64,000 bases of DNA, from positions 62,001 through 126,000 of the forward strand of contig NZ_JAIMJA010000007.1 of the NCBI RefSeq assembly GCF_021295315.1, in the 5' to 3' direction. Below are positions 9,840 through 17,868 of the stretch, piece by piece. Numbering within the stretch: position 1 is the stretch's first letter; each line of letters opens with the position of its first letter. The stretch comes from Motilimonas cestriensis. GTDB lineage: Bacteria > Pseudomonadota > Gammaproteobacteria > Enterobacterales > CBDFNC01. The translations under genes were made by a program, and so were the position numbers. The notes below the pieces were generated by a model. That model was given only the letters and a program-made list of their open reading frames with translations. It did no database searches and was not told the origin of the DNA.

Positions 9840-10310
9840 ATGCCTTTAACAACAAGCTTTACACTTTCAAAACAGTATCTTGAAGAGTGCTTCGATGAGT
9901 CACTTCCCTTCAGCAAACATGCTAAACCTCGATACGTATTTATCGTATCGCTATTGTTAAGCGGCCTTTGCCTGCTTATTTTTACCAATCAGCATACAGT
10001 AGCAGGCAGTATCTTACTGGGCTTAGGCGTACTGGAAACAATAAGTTTTATTTATCGCCGCACTTGGTGGTTAACGCGTCAAATGTGGAGCCGCAGCGCC
10101 AACAGTGAAGTCACCATTATGTTAGATGAGCAAGGCTTTTCCAGCAAAAACCCCTATACCGAAACGACATTATTGTGGCAGGACATCAAAAAACACATAG
10201 ATACTAAGCGTGGGATTATTTTGCTGGCCCATAATGGCGGCCAAAGCTACATATCTAAATCTGTGCTCACTGATGAAATGATCACTCTCATTAAAGAGCG
10301 CTGTTACTAA
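9840..10310 (+). CDS. YcxB-like membrane protein
   Basis: 156 aa, small membrane protein with two hydrophobic helices (about residues 33-70) and a C-terminal soluble YcxB-like domain, recognisable from the pattern MLDEQGFSSKNPYTETTLLWQDIKKHIDTKR. Function of the family is unknown. It is divergent from yedI over a 95-bp spacer that contains a TATACT -10-like element. Not in an operon with its neighbours. Confidence 0.7.
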   Translation: MPLTTSFTLSKQYLEECFDESLPFSKHAKPRYVFIVSLLLSGLCLLIFTNQHTVAGSILLGLGVLETISFIYRRTWWLTRQMWSRSANSEVTIMLDEQGFSSKNPYTETTLLWQDIKKHIDTKRGIILLAHNGGQSYISKSVLTDEMITLIKERCY

Positions 10311-10334
10311 ATAGGGAAAATAGGGCAAGCTCGC

Positions 10335-10865
10335 CTACTCCGCAATTTTTTTAAACTGTGGGTATAGCGCGCCGTTGAGTTCGAGCTCGGTTAAATACAA
10401 ACGCGTGTCGAGTTCAACTTGATGGTAATCCGGCTGCATATGTTGGCATAACTGATAGAATGCCTTGTTGTGGTCTTTCTCTTTCAAGTGCGCTAATTCG
10501 TGCACTACTATCATCTGCAACATCGCTTCTGGCGCTTGTTTAAACAAACCAGCAATGCGAATTTCTTGCTTGGCTTTTAATTTCCCGCCCTGCACCCGCG
10601 ATACATAACTATGTGTGCCTAAAGCATGCTTCACCAAGTGCAATTTATTATCGTAGGTAATTTTACTTAACGGCGATGACTTACGAATGTATTGATTTTT
10701 AATCTCTTGCACATATTGATACAAGGCTTTCTCAGAGGTGTATATATGGGGCGTAGGGTATTTACTCAGTAAGTATTGACCCAAGCGATTTTGTTCAATT
10801 AATCGTGACACGGGTTCAACGATATGAGCGGGGTAATGTTGAAGATATTTAAGTGTTTTATTCAT
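10335..10865 (-). CDS. YgjP-like zinc metallopeptidase domain protein
   Basis: 176 aa, YgjP/DUF45 (WLM-related) family. The zinc motif HELAH is at residues 122-126 with a third ligand candidate His132 in LKEKDHNKAFY, the usual family pattern. The N-terminal part is basic and helical. No signal peptide, so cytoplasmic. Substrate unknown. The start lies just after the terminator of the upstream fusB gene, so it probably needs its own promoter or read-through; ATG at 10865 is the only good start. Confidence 0.85.
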   Translation of the reverse strand: MNKTLKYLQHYPAHIVEPVSRLIEQNRLGQYLLSKYPTPHIYTSEKALYQYVQEIKNQYIRKSSPLSKITYDNKLHLVKHALGTHSYVSRVQGGKLKAKQEIRIAGLFKQAPEAMLQMIVVHELAHLKEKDHNKAFYQLCQHMQPDYHQVELDTRLYLTELELNGALYPQFKKIAE

Positions 10866-10877
10866 GTTTTTCTAGGC

Positions 10878-10912
10878 AAAAAATAACCCCAGTTACAAGG
10901 TAACTGGGGTTA
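10878..10912 (-). terminator. Terminator of fusB
   Basis: A 13-bp perfect stem (TAACCCCAGTTAC / GTAACTGGGGTTA) with loop AAG. On the minus strand it is followed directly by six U residues, a strong intrinsic terminator located 22 nt after the EF-G 2 stop. Confidence 0.92.
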
Positions 10913-10934
10913 ATGATTAGCTAACTAAGAAATA

Positions 10935-13028
10935 TTACTTCTTAGCGGCAGCTTTTTCTTCTTTAACTTTTGCAATAACAACTTCTGACACGCTGTTAGG
11001 ACAAGGCAAGTAGTGTTTGAACTCCATAGAGAACTGACCACGGCCTGAAGTCATGGTACGTAGTGAACCGATGTAACCAAACATTTCTGAAAGTGGTACG
11101 TCAGCTTTAATACGTACGCCAGTTGCGCCCGCTTCTTGACCCGCGATCATGCCACGACGACGGTTAAGGTCACCGATAACATCACCAACGTGATCTTCAG
11201 GAGTGAACACGTCTACAGCCATGATAGGCTCAAGAAGTTGTGCACCCGCTTTAGGGATAGACTGACGGAATGCGCCACGTGCTGCTAGTTCAAATGCTAC
11301 TGCAGATGAATCCACGGCGTGGAAACCACCATCGTAAAGTTCAATTTCAACGTCTAGCACTGGGAAGCCAGCTAGTACACCGTTATCCATCATACCAGCG
11401 AAACCTTTCTCGATTGCTGGGAAGAATTCTTTAGGTACGTTACCACCAACAACTGTTGATTTGAACACGAAACCGGTACCTGGCTCACCTGGTTTGATAC
11501 GGTAATCAATTTTACCGAACTGACCAGAACCACCAGATTGTTTCTTATGCGTGTAAGAATCTTCAACTGGTTTAGTAATTGTTTCGCGGTAAGCAACTTG
11601 AGGCTCACCAACAACTAGGTCAACACCGTAGGTACGCTTAAGGATATCTACTTTGATGTCTAAGTGAAGCTCACCCATACCAGATAGGATTGTTTCACCT
11701 GAATCTTCATCCGTTTCAACGCGGAATGTTGGATCTTCTGCAACCATTTTACCGATAGCAATACCCATTTTCTCAGTAGAGCCTTTATCTTTAGGCTTGA
11801 CAGAGATAGAGATTACTGGGTTCGGGAAAACCATTGCTTCTAGGATGATCGGGTTCTTCGGATCACATAAAGTGTGACCAGTTTGAACGTTAGTTTTCAT
11901 ACCAACGATCGCGATGATATCACCCGCTTGTGCTGAAGTTAGTTCTTTACGCTCATCTGCTTGCATCTCAACCATACGGCCAACACGCTCAGTTTTACCT
12001 GTTGCAGCGTTCATGATCGTATCACCTTTGTTCAGTGTACCAGAGTAGATACGTACGAACGTTAGGGCACCAAAACGGTCATCCATGATTTTGAATGCTA
12101 GCGCTTTGAATGTTTCTTCTGCAGAAACGATAGCGAATTTACCAGTAGGCTCGCCTTCTTCATCAGTTAGTGGTTGTGGATCAACCTCTGTTGGTGAAGG
12201 TAGGTAGTCAACAACTGCATCAAGAACAAGCTGCATGCCTTTGTTTTTGAAAGCAGAACCACAGTAAGTTGGGAAGAAATCCATAGTACGTGTACCTTTA
12301 CGGATACAACGCTTGATGTCTTCAATAGAAGGCTCTTCACCTTCCATGTAAGCTTCCATTAGGTCGTCGTCTTGCTCAACCGCAGTTTCAACCAGCATTT
12401 CACGGTATTCTTCAACTTTATCAACCATGTCCGCAGGAACATCTTGGATTGAGTAGTTTTCTGGAAGACCCGTTTCATCCCAAACGTATGCTTGACGAGT
12501 TAGTAGGTCAACAACACCTACGAAATCGTCTTCGATGCCGATTGGAAGAACCATAACTAGAGGATTAGCAGCTAGTACGTCTTTAGTTTGCTTAACAACG
12601 CGGTAAAAATCAGCACCCATGCGGTCTAATTTGTTAACGAAGATAATACGTGCAACTTCTGAGTCGTTCGCGTAGCGCCAGTTTGTTTCTGATTGTGGCT
12701 CAACACCACCAGAACCACAGAATACACCGATACCACCGTCAAGTACTTTAAGAGAACGGTAAACTTCAACTGTGAAGTCAACGTGTCCCGGAGTATCGAT
12801 TACGTTAAAACGGTGATCCTTCCAGAAACAACTTACAGCAGCAGACTGGATAGTAATACCGCGCTCAGCTTCTTGTTCCATGAAGTCCGTAGTAGATTCG
12901 CCATCATGTACTTCACCTGTTTTGTGGATAGTACCCGTTAGCTTAAGAATACGCTCTGTAGTAGTGGTTTTACCCGCATCAACGTGCGCGAAAATACCTA
13001 TGTTTCTGTATTTTGATAGATCTGCCAT
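10935..13028 (-). CDS. fusB: Elongation factor G 2
   Basis: EF-G, 697 aa: translocation GTPase that moves tRNA-mRNA through the ribosome. G1 AHVDAGKT (14-21), G3 DTPGH (78-82), G4 NKLD (132-135), followed by domains II-V with the [11 protein letters not shown] block and the [10 protein letters not shown] segment near the C-terminus. It is not next to rpsL-rpsG-tuf, and its sequence resembles the second EF-G copy found in Vibrio, Shewanella and Colwellia, hence fusB rather than fusA. Monocistronic with its own extended -10 promoter and strong terminator. Which translation task (elongation, recycling or stress) this copy does cannot be read from sequence. Confidence 0.92.
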   Translation of the reverse strand: MADLSKYRNIGIFAHVDAGKTTTTERILKLTGTIHKTGEVHDGESTTDFMEQEAERGITIQSAAVSCFWKDHRFNVIDTPGHVDFTVEVYRSLKVLDGGIGVFCGSGGVEPQSETNWRYANDSEVARIIFVNKLDRMGADFYRVVKQTKDVLAANPLVMVLPIGIEDDFVGVVDLLTRQAYVWDETGLPENYSIQDVPADMVDKVEEYREMLVETAVEQDDDLMEAYMEGEEPSIEDIKRCIRKGTRTMDFFPTYCGSAFKNKGMQLVLDAVVDYLPSPTEVDPQPLTDEEGEPTGKFAIVSAEETFKALAFKIMDDRFGALTFVRIYSGTLNKGDTIMNAATGKTERVGRMVEMQADERKELTSAQAGDIIAIVGMKTNVQTGHTLCDPKNPIILEAMVFPNPVISISVKPKDKGSTEKMGIAIGKMVAEDPTFRVETDEDSGETILSGMGELHLDIKVDILKRTYGVDLVVGEPQVAYRETITKPVEDSYTHKKQSGGSGQFGKIDYRIKPGEPGTGFVFKSTVVGGNVPKEFFPAIEKGFAGMMDNGVLAGFPVLDVEIELYDGGFHAVDSSAVAFELAARGAFRQSIPKAGAQLLEPIMAVDVFTPEDHVGDVIGDLNRRRGMIAGQEAGATGVRIKADVPLSEMFGYIGSLRTMTSGRGQFSMEFKHYLPCPNSVSEVVIAKVKEEKAAAKK

Positions 13029-13068
13029 TTGTTCACTCTATAAATTTATATTAAATAAATGCGGCCGG

Positions 13069-13077
13069 AGTATAGCA
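13069..13077 (-). promoter_or_regulatory. Extended -10 promoter of fusB
   Basis: On the minus strand TGCTATACT matches an extended -10 box (TGnTATAAT, one mismatch) about 40 nt upstream of the fusB start codon, fitting a short leader. No clear -35 was found. Confidence 0.45.
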
Positions 13078-13318
13078 CGACTAAGCACAAGGAAAATACT
13101 CTTATCCAAAAAGCTTCATTTTTAATCTAAAAATTACCTCATTTCACTATGGTTTCACGCCTTTCTTTCCCTTTATCACGGCAAGTATCACTGCAAGGGG
13201 TTAATTAACAAGCAAAACATCCCCAGTTAAATACCTAAATAATGAATTTTATTGGTAAAAAAATCCAATCCACAGGTCATAACGTAAGCACAATAAGTCA
13301 ATAATTTTGGTAAATAGA

Positions 13319-13573
13319 ATGAATAACGTTGATATTTCTCGCATCATTGAAATGGCATGGGAAGACCGAACCCCATTTGAGGCGATTCATGGCCTTTATG
13401 GTTTAACCGAGCCAGAAACAATCAAGCTTATGCGGCAACAACTGACATCGCGTAGCTTTAAAAATTGGCGCCAAAGAGTCAGTGGTCGCAAGACCAAACA
13501 CCTCGCCCTGCGCAGTGATGAAATTGATAGAGGCTACTGTCCAACCCAATACAAGCATTCACGGGGTAAGTAA
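13319..13573 (+). CDS. DUF2805 (TIGR03643) family protein
   Basis: 84-aa small protein with the signature IIEMAWEDRTPFEAI, GLTEPETIKLMR and FKNWRQRVSGRKTKH, typical of the DUF2805/TIGR03643 family. The start is put at ATG 13319; a TTG at 13307 would add four residues. Basic, no membrane segment, possibly nucleic acid-binding with a helix-turn-helix-like layout; function unknown. Single gene with a hairpin terminator after it. Confidence 0.85.
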   Translation: MNNVDISRIIEMAWEDRTPFEAIHGLYGLTEPETIKLMRQQLTSRSFKNWRQRVSGRKTKHLALRSDEIDRGYCPTQYKHSRGK

Positions 13574-13581
13574 TCGACTAA

Positions 13582-13616
13582 AATGCAAAACGCAGCTCAA
13601 TGAGCTGCGTTTGCAT
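13582..13616. terminator. Hairpin terminator
   Basis: AACGCAGCTCA / TGAGCTGCGTT (11-bp stem, extended by ATGCAAA/TTGCAT) followed by AAAA; it lies between convergent genes and can act in both directions. Confidence 0.8.
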
Positions 13617-13639
13617 AAAAAGCTTTGCTAGAATTAACC

Positions 13640-14035
13640 TTAGCTAAAAAGGTTTTCCCAAATACTTGGTTTATTCTTTTTATGATATTCCTTTCTTAAG
13701 TCATCAATATCACGTAAGTGTGCTTTCAACTCAGGCAAAGGCTTATCATCCATCTCAAGCGTAATTTTTTCTACCACTGCGGAAACCTTGTTCAGCCCTT
13801 CCATTGAAACGTCCTTACGCTCAGGTGGAAAAGAGTATGCTTTAGCCTGCTGAAGCAATTGACTGAAAGAAGTAATATGAGATTTAAACTCATCTTTTGA
13901 TTCTGTTTTATACGCTTGGCTAATTTCAAACTTCATTTTTTTCATCGTAGCTTCTAAATCAATACTACTGTTTGCCAACGCCAAACCTGATAATAAACAG
14001 CTAAATACTACGAGCAATGCATTAAAGCGCTTCAT
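13640..14035 (-). CDS. Cytochrome b562-like periplasmic protein
   Basis: 131 aa with a signal peptide ending near LALA-NSS and a four-helix-bundle-like sequence. The E. coli cytochrome b562 heme ligands, a Met near the mature N-terminus and a His near the C-terminus, have counterparts here: Met31 (DLEATMKKMKFEI) and His118 (DLRKEYHKKNKP). So it could bind heme b, although members of this family exist that lack heme. Stand-alone gene; electron-transfer partner unknown. Family assignment is good, heme binding is inference. Confidence 0.75.
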   Translation of the reverse strand: MKRFNALLVVFSCLLSGLALANSSIDLEATMKKMKFEISQAYKTESKDEFKSHITSFSQLLQQAKAYSFPPERKDVSMEGLNKVSAVVEKITLEMDDKPLPELKAHLRDIDDLRKEYHKKNKPSIWENLFS

Positions 14036-14240
14036 TTTTTTACCCTAATTTTTCTAAACGGAAATTATGTTAATTATCTAACCAGCCAGAGTTTAATCCA
14101 TTCCTTCATTTCATCACAGAACTGATCGAACCCAATTAGCAAGCTCAGTTTATACTTAGCTTGTCAAGCAAACAGCACTAATATAAAAAAAGAGTACGAT
14201 TAAAACCAGTTAATGCTTAGTAGGGTCTGTTTAGCAATAT

Positions 14241-14735
14241 TCACCAAAGTGATACGGTGAGCAGGCTGAGCAAGTTGTACCAGCTATGCAATAAAATGGG
14301 ATACAACAGATTACGATGACGTTCAAAAAAATAGCCAAAAATTAATCCCGGAAAAAAGACTAAAAGGACGGCAAGGTCACGAAATACGACTAGATGCGCC
14401 ATCGCAAATATTAGGTTGGTTAAGCAATTCGACAGCGATATAGCGCCCCATTTTTTTTGCATCACTTGGCGGCTAAGTAATTCGCGCTGAATAAATCCTC
14501 TAAAAATAAACTCTTCACAGATAGGGTAAAAAATTACCGAGTAAAGAAATATCAACGAAGATATTCTATCAAGGGATAAGGCTTGGCCGGATAAAAATGC
14601 CAAGCCGCAAACAAAGAGTGGCGCGGCCACAATGGCCGCTAGCAATGGTGTTACTTTAAACTGTGTGTCTGTCACCACAGAGCTTAAGCTACCTATTTTT
14701 GTAAGGTTTAAGTAGCCGTTTTCGATATATGCCAA
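14241..14735 (-). CDS. CPBP-family glutamic-type intramembrane protease (candidate JDVT-CTERM sorting protease)
   Basis: 164-aa, small member of the CPBP (CAAX protease/bacteriocin-processing) family. The catalytic motif EExxxR is seen as EEFIFR, followed by AMAHL and LLHSWYNL, which give the expected conserved His residues; about five membrane helices. It directly follows, and may overlap by 47 nt, a gene for a secreted protein with a GGC + membrane helix + Arg/Lys tail. This arrangement resembles JDVT-CTERM targets and their dedicated protease. The start is uncertain: TTG at 14735 lacks a ribosome site; GTG at 14678, just after the upstream stop, is an alternative that keeps all motifs. Confidence 0.82.
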   Translation of the reverse strand: MAYIENGYLNLTKIGSLSSVVTDTQFKVTPLLAAIVAAPLFVCGLAFLSGQALSLDRISSLIFLYSVIFYPICEEFIFRGFIQRELLSRQVMQKKWGAISLSNCLTNLIFAMAHLVVFRDLAVLLVFFPGLIFGYFFERHRNLLYPILLHSWYNLLSLLTVSLW

Positions 14736-17013
14736 GCAAAGACAGCAAAGCCAATATCGCTAGTAATGGATCAATTTTATCTCCACTGCCAACTGTGCAA
14801 CCGCCACTAGATGAAGCATTGCCTTCAGCTTCTCCATCTGAGGCTGGATTAGTAATATCACCTATTTTAAAATTTTCAACTAGGCCCACAGACGTCAAGC
14901 CCCGGGTTTCATCAAAAACCGCTTCACCACTTTCATCGAATGTCACACTGGTAAATTTATAGCTTCCTTCACCATTACCGATTAGCTCAACATCATATTC
15001 ACTATTTGGCAAAGAAATAAGCCAAGAATAACTCCCATCGTCATGGCGCTCAGGCCAAGCAAAAACGCGTTTATAGTAATACTCATCCATGGTAATTTGT
15101 GAGCCAGACGTTTCTATTACAGCGCCGGCAGCGTTCTTAGCGCGAATATCTACAGGACTTTCTGTCCGCAGGATCGTCGAGTCTAATGTGATATTGCAAC
15201 TTCTTACTTCATCATCTACCGATGAGTTTGATACCAATGAGCCGGTACACCTGATAGTAGAGCCGCCGTTAAACTCGCCCACATTGTCCTGATATAAGCC
15301 TTCAAATCCACAGCCTCCGGGCTCTTCTTGTTTCGGCACCCCCGGGAAATTTTTAAATGGGGTTCGATAATACTCACCATGTCCTTGTGTACCAAAGCTA
15401 ATAAAGCTCTCAGCAAAGCCGAATGATGTGATATGTCCCCCAACGCTTTGCCTACCGCGATTGCTCTGAATATCTAGGTCGACTGGAGACCAGGTTGGCG
15501 TGCCATGGATCACTACCCCAGTGCGGCGATAATCTGTTCCCTTCATGTAAACAACCACACCTACATGCCCAGCTGTTAATCGGCCCTCGTTTTCAACTTG
15601 CGAGTTTCCAGTAAGCACATTGTAATGTCCTGAAGTCACCCTACCGAATGATAGTTCCGAAAACAGATCTGGCCGTTTTTCTCTTAGTAGGGTTAATTGA
15701 TCAAATATATCATTCATGTAAACATCACATTGCTTATCAAGTAATGCGTCTGATGATATTTCATAATTAAACGATGTTTCGAGTGCGTCCAGTGCGCGTT
15801 GAGTATCAGATAGAGTGCCCGACTGATTCAGATCAATGCGTAAACGCGTTATATCCGTATTGTCTGACGTATTCGTATCATCGACAACACCTTGGATTTC
15901 GAACTCAATATCCCCATCTAATTCGGCAATATTAGTGATTCGAACATCGATATCTATAAATTCGACATCCCGACCAAGTGCATCACCACTCTCTGCTAAG
16001 CTAAGCCCCTGACAAGTCAAGTTTGGCCCAACAAAGGACCCCAATCGCCCTAACGAGTTGTTATTACTATCCCGTTCAAAACACCGATCATCAGAAATGT
16101 CGAGAACGTGGACGACAGAAGGCATTTGGGAACTAACGCGGAAGCTTTCAACCGGTAAACTGCCATTATTGGTTAGTACCAAAGTTATGGTTGCCTCATA
16201 AGAGCGAGTATCAGCATTGTAAGTTGTGTTAGAAACAGAACTCTGTATCGCTAGGTCTACTTCTCTCTCGCGCATATCGCCATTAACGGGAACAAAAAAT
16301 TCAGTTCTAGCACTTCTACCTGGACTTCTGTAATCACCCGTTTCTGCGATACCTACGCCAACGCTCACTTTTACCCAAGTAGGACCCAGTAATGCGTTTG
16401 GTCGAGGGCCGTTAAAGCTGATGTTACACTTTAGTGAGTCAGGCCCATATTCACTCCACCTTGCTCCCGTCACGTTTGCGGGTCCGCCATAAACATAAGT
16501 TTGAAAGTTCCCTGCCCCCCCGCATCTGTTGCCATCGTCGTTTTTAACAGCAAACAATGAACCGGAGAACTCAACAGTGTCATCATAAAATGCGTCGCGA
16601 CATGACATTTCTTTAAACTTGCCACCGTCAAAAAGATCGATAACACCGCAAGTACCGACCGTGGGCGATTGAACAGAAGCAAAGCATGGCGAAGGAGACC
16701 ATGGCAATTCGCTGCCATTGCCGATGTGCATAATGCAGATACCATCAGACGGCGCAGTGGTAATCAACAAAGAAGCCCCCTCAGAAAATTGACCACTGGC
16801 CGTGCCACTTAGAGATTCATCAACATCTAAACAAGCACCGACTTCTTCGCCATCAATCACTTCGCATGGGGGTAAAGGCAGGTCTGGAGGAGGACTCTGA
16901 GCAAAAGCCGGAATATTTAGTAACCCAAGAGCGAATAATGCCGCTATGTTGAGAATTGTCTTATAGCTTTTAGTGTGATGATTTGAAAAACAACGCTTAT
17001 CAATTTTTCTCAT
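14689..17013 (-). CDS. Large secreted protein with C-terminal sorting signal (JDVT-CTERM-like)
   Basis: 774 aa. Signal peptide (residues about 15-39, ending NIPAFA-QS), a Cys-rich N-terminal region, a DUF11/CARDB-like beta-sandwich around 250-395, a middle region around 400-555 and a C-terminal beta-rich domain. The tail is diagnostic: a Ser/Gly-rich spacer, GGC at 737-739, a hydrophobic helix from 749 (DPLLAILALLSLLG) and a basic end (YRKRLLKPYKNR). This tripartite tail with an invariant Cys resembles JDVT-CTERM. The adjacent CPBP protease would cleave it for surface anchoring or release. In the middle region Cys429, His483 (AGHVGVVVY) and His503 (VIHGTP) recall the NlpC/P60-CHAP order, a weak inference. 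Confidence 0.75.
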   Translation of the reverse strand: MRKIDKRCFSNHHTKSYKTILNIAALFALGLLNIPAFAQSPPPDLPLPPCEVIDGEEVGACLDVDESLSGTASGQFSEGASLLITTAPSDGICIMHIGNGSELPWSPSPCFASVQSPTVGTCGVIDLFDGGKFKEMSCRDAFYDDTVEFSGSLFAVKNDDGNRCGGAGNFQTYVYGGPANVTGARWSEYGPDSLKCNISFNGPRPNALLGPTWVKVSVGVGIAETGDYRSPGRSARTEFFVPVNGDMREREVDLAIQSSVSNTTYNADTRSYEATITLVLTNNGSLPVESFRVSSQMPSVVHVLDISDDRCFERDSNNNSLGRLGSFVGPNLTCQGLSLAESGDALGRDVEFIDIDVRITNIAELDGDIEFEIQGVVDDTNTSDNTDITRLRIDLNQSGTLSDTQRALDALETSFNYEISSDALLDKQCDVYMNDIFDQLTLLREKRPDLFSELSFGRVTSGHYNVLTGNSQVENEGRLTAGHVGVVVYMKGTDYRRTGVVIHGTPTWSPVDLDIQSNRGRQSVGGHITSFGFAESFISFGTQGHGEYYRTPFKNFPGVPKQEEPGGCGFEGLYQDNVGEFNGGSTIRCTGSLVSNSSVDDEVRSCNITLDSTILRTESPVDIRAKNAAGAVIETSGSQITMDEYYYKRVFAWPERHDDGSYSWLISLPNSEYDVELIGNGEGSYKFTSVTFDESGEAVFDETRGLTSVGLVENFKIGDITNPASDGEAEGNASSSGGCTVGSGDKIDPLLAILALLSLLGIYRKRLLKPYKNR

Positions 17014-17212
17014 ACTGGAGTTACCATTGTTGAGTATGTCAGATTTTGGGCGGCTAATTGTTTACAACTAAAAGCGACTGTTTTTTAGTTTAGGATTACC
17101 GTCTTTTCTGTCAAACAAAATTAGATAACATTGACTTTGCTAAATTCGATACAAAAACAAGCAGTAAATACAATTCACGAGCACGGTTTTTTAAGACCTG
17201 AAAGGCAAGTGA

Positions 17213-17419
17213 CTAAATATTGATTGCCTCATCCATCGCGCGCACAAGTATAATGAACAACAACATCAAGTTAGCCAATGCAACATTCAGCAAATGGTGA
17301 TTGTTTTCATTTATGGTTATTTCAACAAGTAGTAACGCAAGTGTTGCAACAGGTATAAAGTGAAATTTTCGTGACCGCTTCGACTTACCTCTTCACTCAT
17401 CTGTCGAAAACTTACTCAT
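17213..17419 (-). pseudogene. Small membrane protein ORF broken by one in-frame stop
   Basis: Read from ATG at 17419 the frame gives MSKFSTDE, then TGA, then 59 more codons to TAG: a basic stretch (RGKSKRSRKFHF), a hydrophobic helix (IPVATLALLLVEI), a polar loop (TINENNHH) and a second helix (LANLMLLFIILV). The layout (basic N-terminus, two helices) is that of a genuine small membrane protein and is unlikely by chance. No alternative start is seen after the TGA and no strong ribosome site before the ATG, so a pseudogene is the simplest reading. The family was not recognised. Confidence 0.45.
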
Positions 17420-17655
17420 AATAAGGGCTTAGCCAGAAGACTATCGCCTTAGACGATGATAATAGACAAGTTCGATTCAGTATCGTTTGACCTTGCCGTA
17501 AATCATTCCTTTATATAAATGCAGCAAACGTTGCTGCCCATCAACAACATTTAACTTGCTATGGTGCTATCGAGCTGTCTTGTAGAGGCAGTTCCACCGT
17601 ACCCGGCAATAATATGGCTTAGTACGATGGTTAAATTAGTAAGATGATTAAAAAT

Positions 17656-17732
17656 GTCATCAATCAGCTGCCTAACCTGCTTGGATTGCCATTGGTAGCA
17701 CAGCTCGCTGCGCGAATATCGCGATTGATGAC
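17656..17732. repeat. Inverted repeat, 10-bp arms
   Basis: GTCATCAATC (17656-17665) and GATTGATGAC (17723-17732) are perfect inverted copies enclosing 57 nt that contains further self-complementary bits (CAGCTG, GCGCGAATATCGC). It could be a small RNA fold, a recombination-site remnant or a terminal repeat of a lost element. Confidence 0.5.
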
Positions 17733-17829
17733 TTATCCTAAGCCCCTTCCCTAAGCAAGCTCAGGTCTACAAGCTTCCTTATCTATTAATGCGTAACATT
17801 TTATACATTAATTGATAAAATTGAGCCTA

Positions 17830-17849
17830 ATGAGTACTATACTACTCAT
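17830..17849 (+). promoter_or_regulatory. Palindromic operator over probable -10 box of the hipA-like gene
   Basis: ATGAGTA-CTATAC-TACTCAT is a perfect 7-bp-arm palindrome with a 6-bp spacer. The sequence TATACT (17839-17844), a good -10 hexamer, lies inside it, and the hipA-like start is 20 nt downstream. This is the expected layout of an autoregulatory operator bound by a HipB-type antitoxin, though the sequence differs from the E. coli HipB site. Confidence 0.6.
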
Positions 17850-17868
17850 GAATAAAATGGAGTCCTCG

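Larger units (their letters stand above)
17014..17868. other. Long non-coding stretch with a gene remnant and inverted repeats
   Basis: About 850 bp separating the sorting-target gene from the hipA-like gene. It holds a disrupted small membrane ORF (17213-17419, minus), a perfect palindrome GCAGCAA-ACG-TTGCTGC (17521-17537), a pair of 10-bp inverted repeats (17656-17732) and, at its right end, the hipA-like promoter region. No intact gene was found. The lack of coding density compared with the rest of the window fits an old insertion or deletion scar. Confidence 0.6.

Noticed and set aside
10935-13028. Primary EF-G of the str operon
   Set aside because: No rpsL, rpsG or tuf nearby; own promoter and terminator; sequence resembles the second EF-G copy.
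11390-13125. Several open frames on both strands inside fusB
   Set aside because: Shadows of a highly conserved gene with strong codon bias.
14241-14735. CPBP protein as an immunity protein for a bacteriocin
   Set aside because: No small double-glycine peptide gene or bacteriocin exporter nearby, whereas the adjacent protein has a sorting-type tail that explains the pairing.
17213-17419. In-frame TGA as selenocysteine
   Set aside because: No selenoprotein family, no evident SECIS-like hairpin just after the TGA, and the position is in a basic cytoplasmic segment; decay is simpler.
17812-17868. Longer hipA-like N-terminus starting at TTG
   Set aside because: It would place the start upstream of the palindrome and -10 box; ATG 17869 has a good ribosome site.
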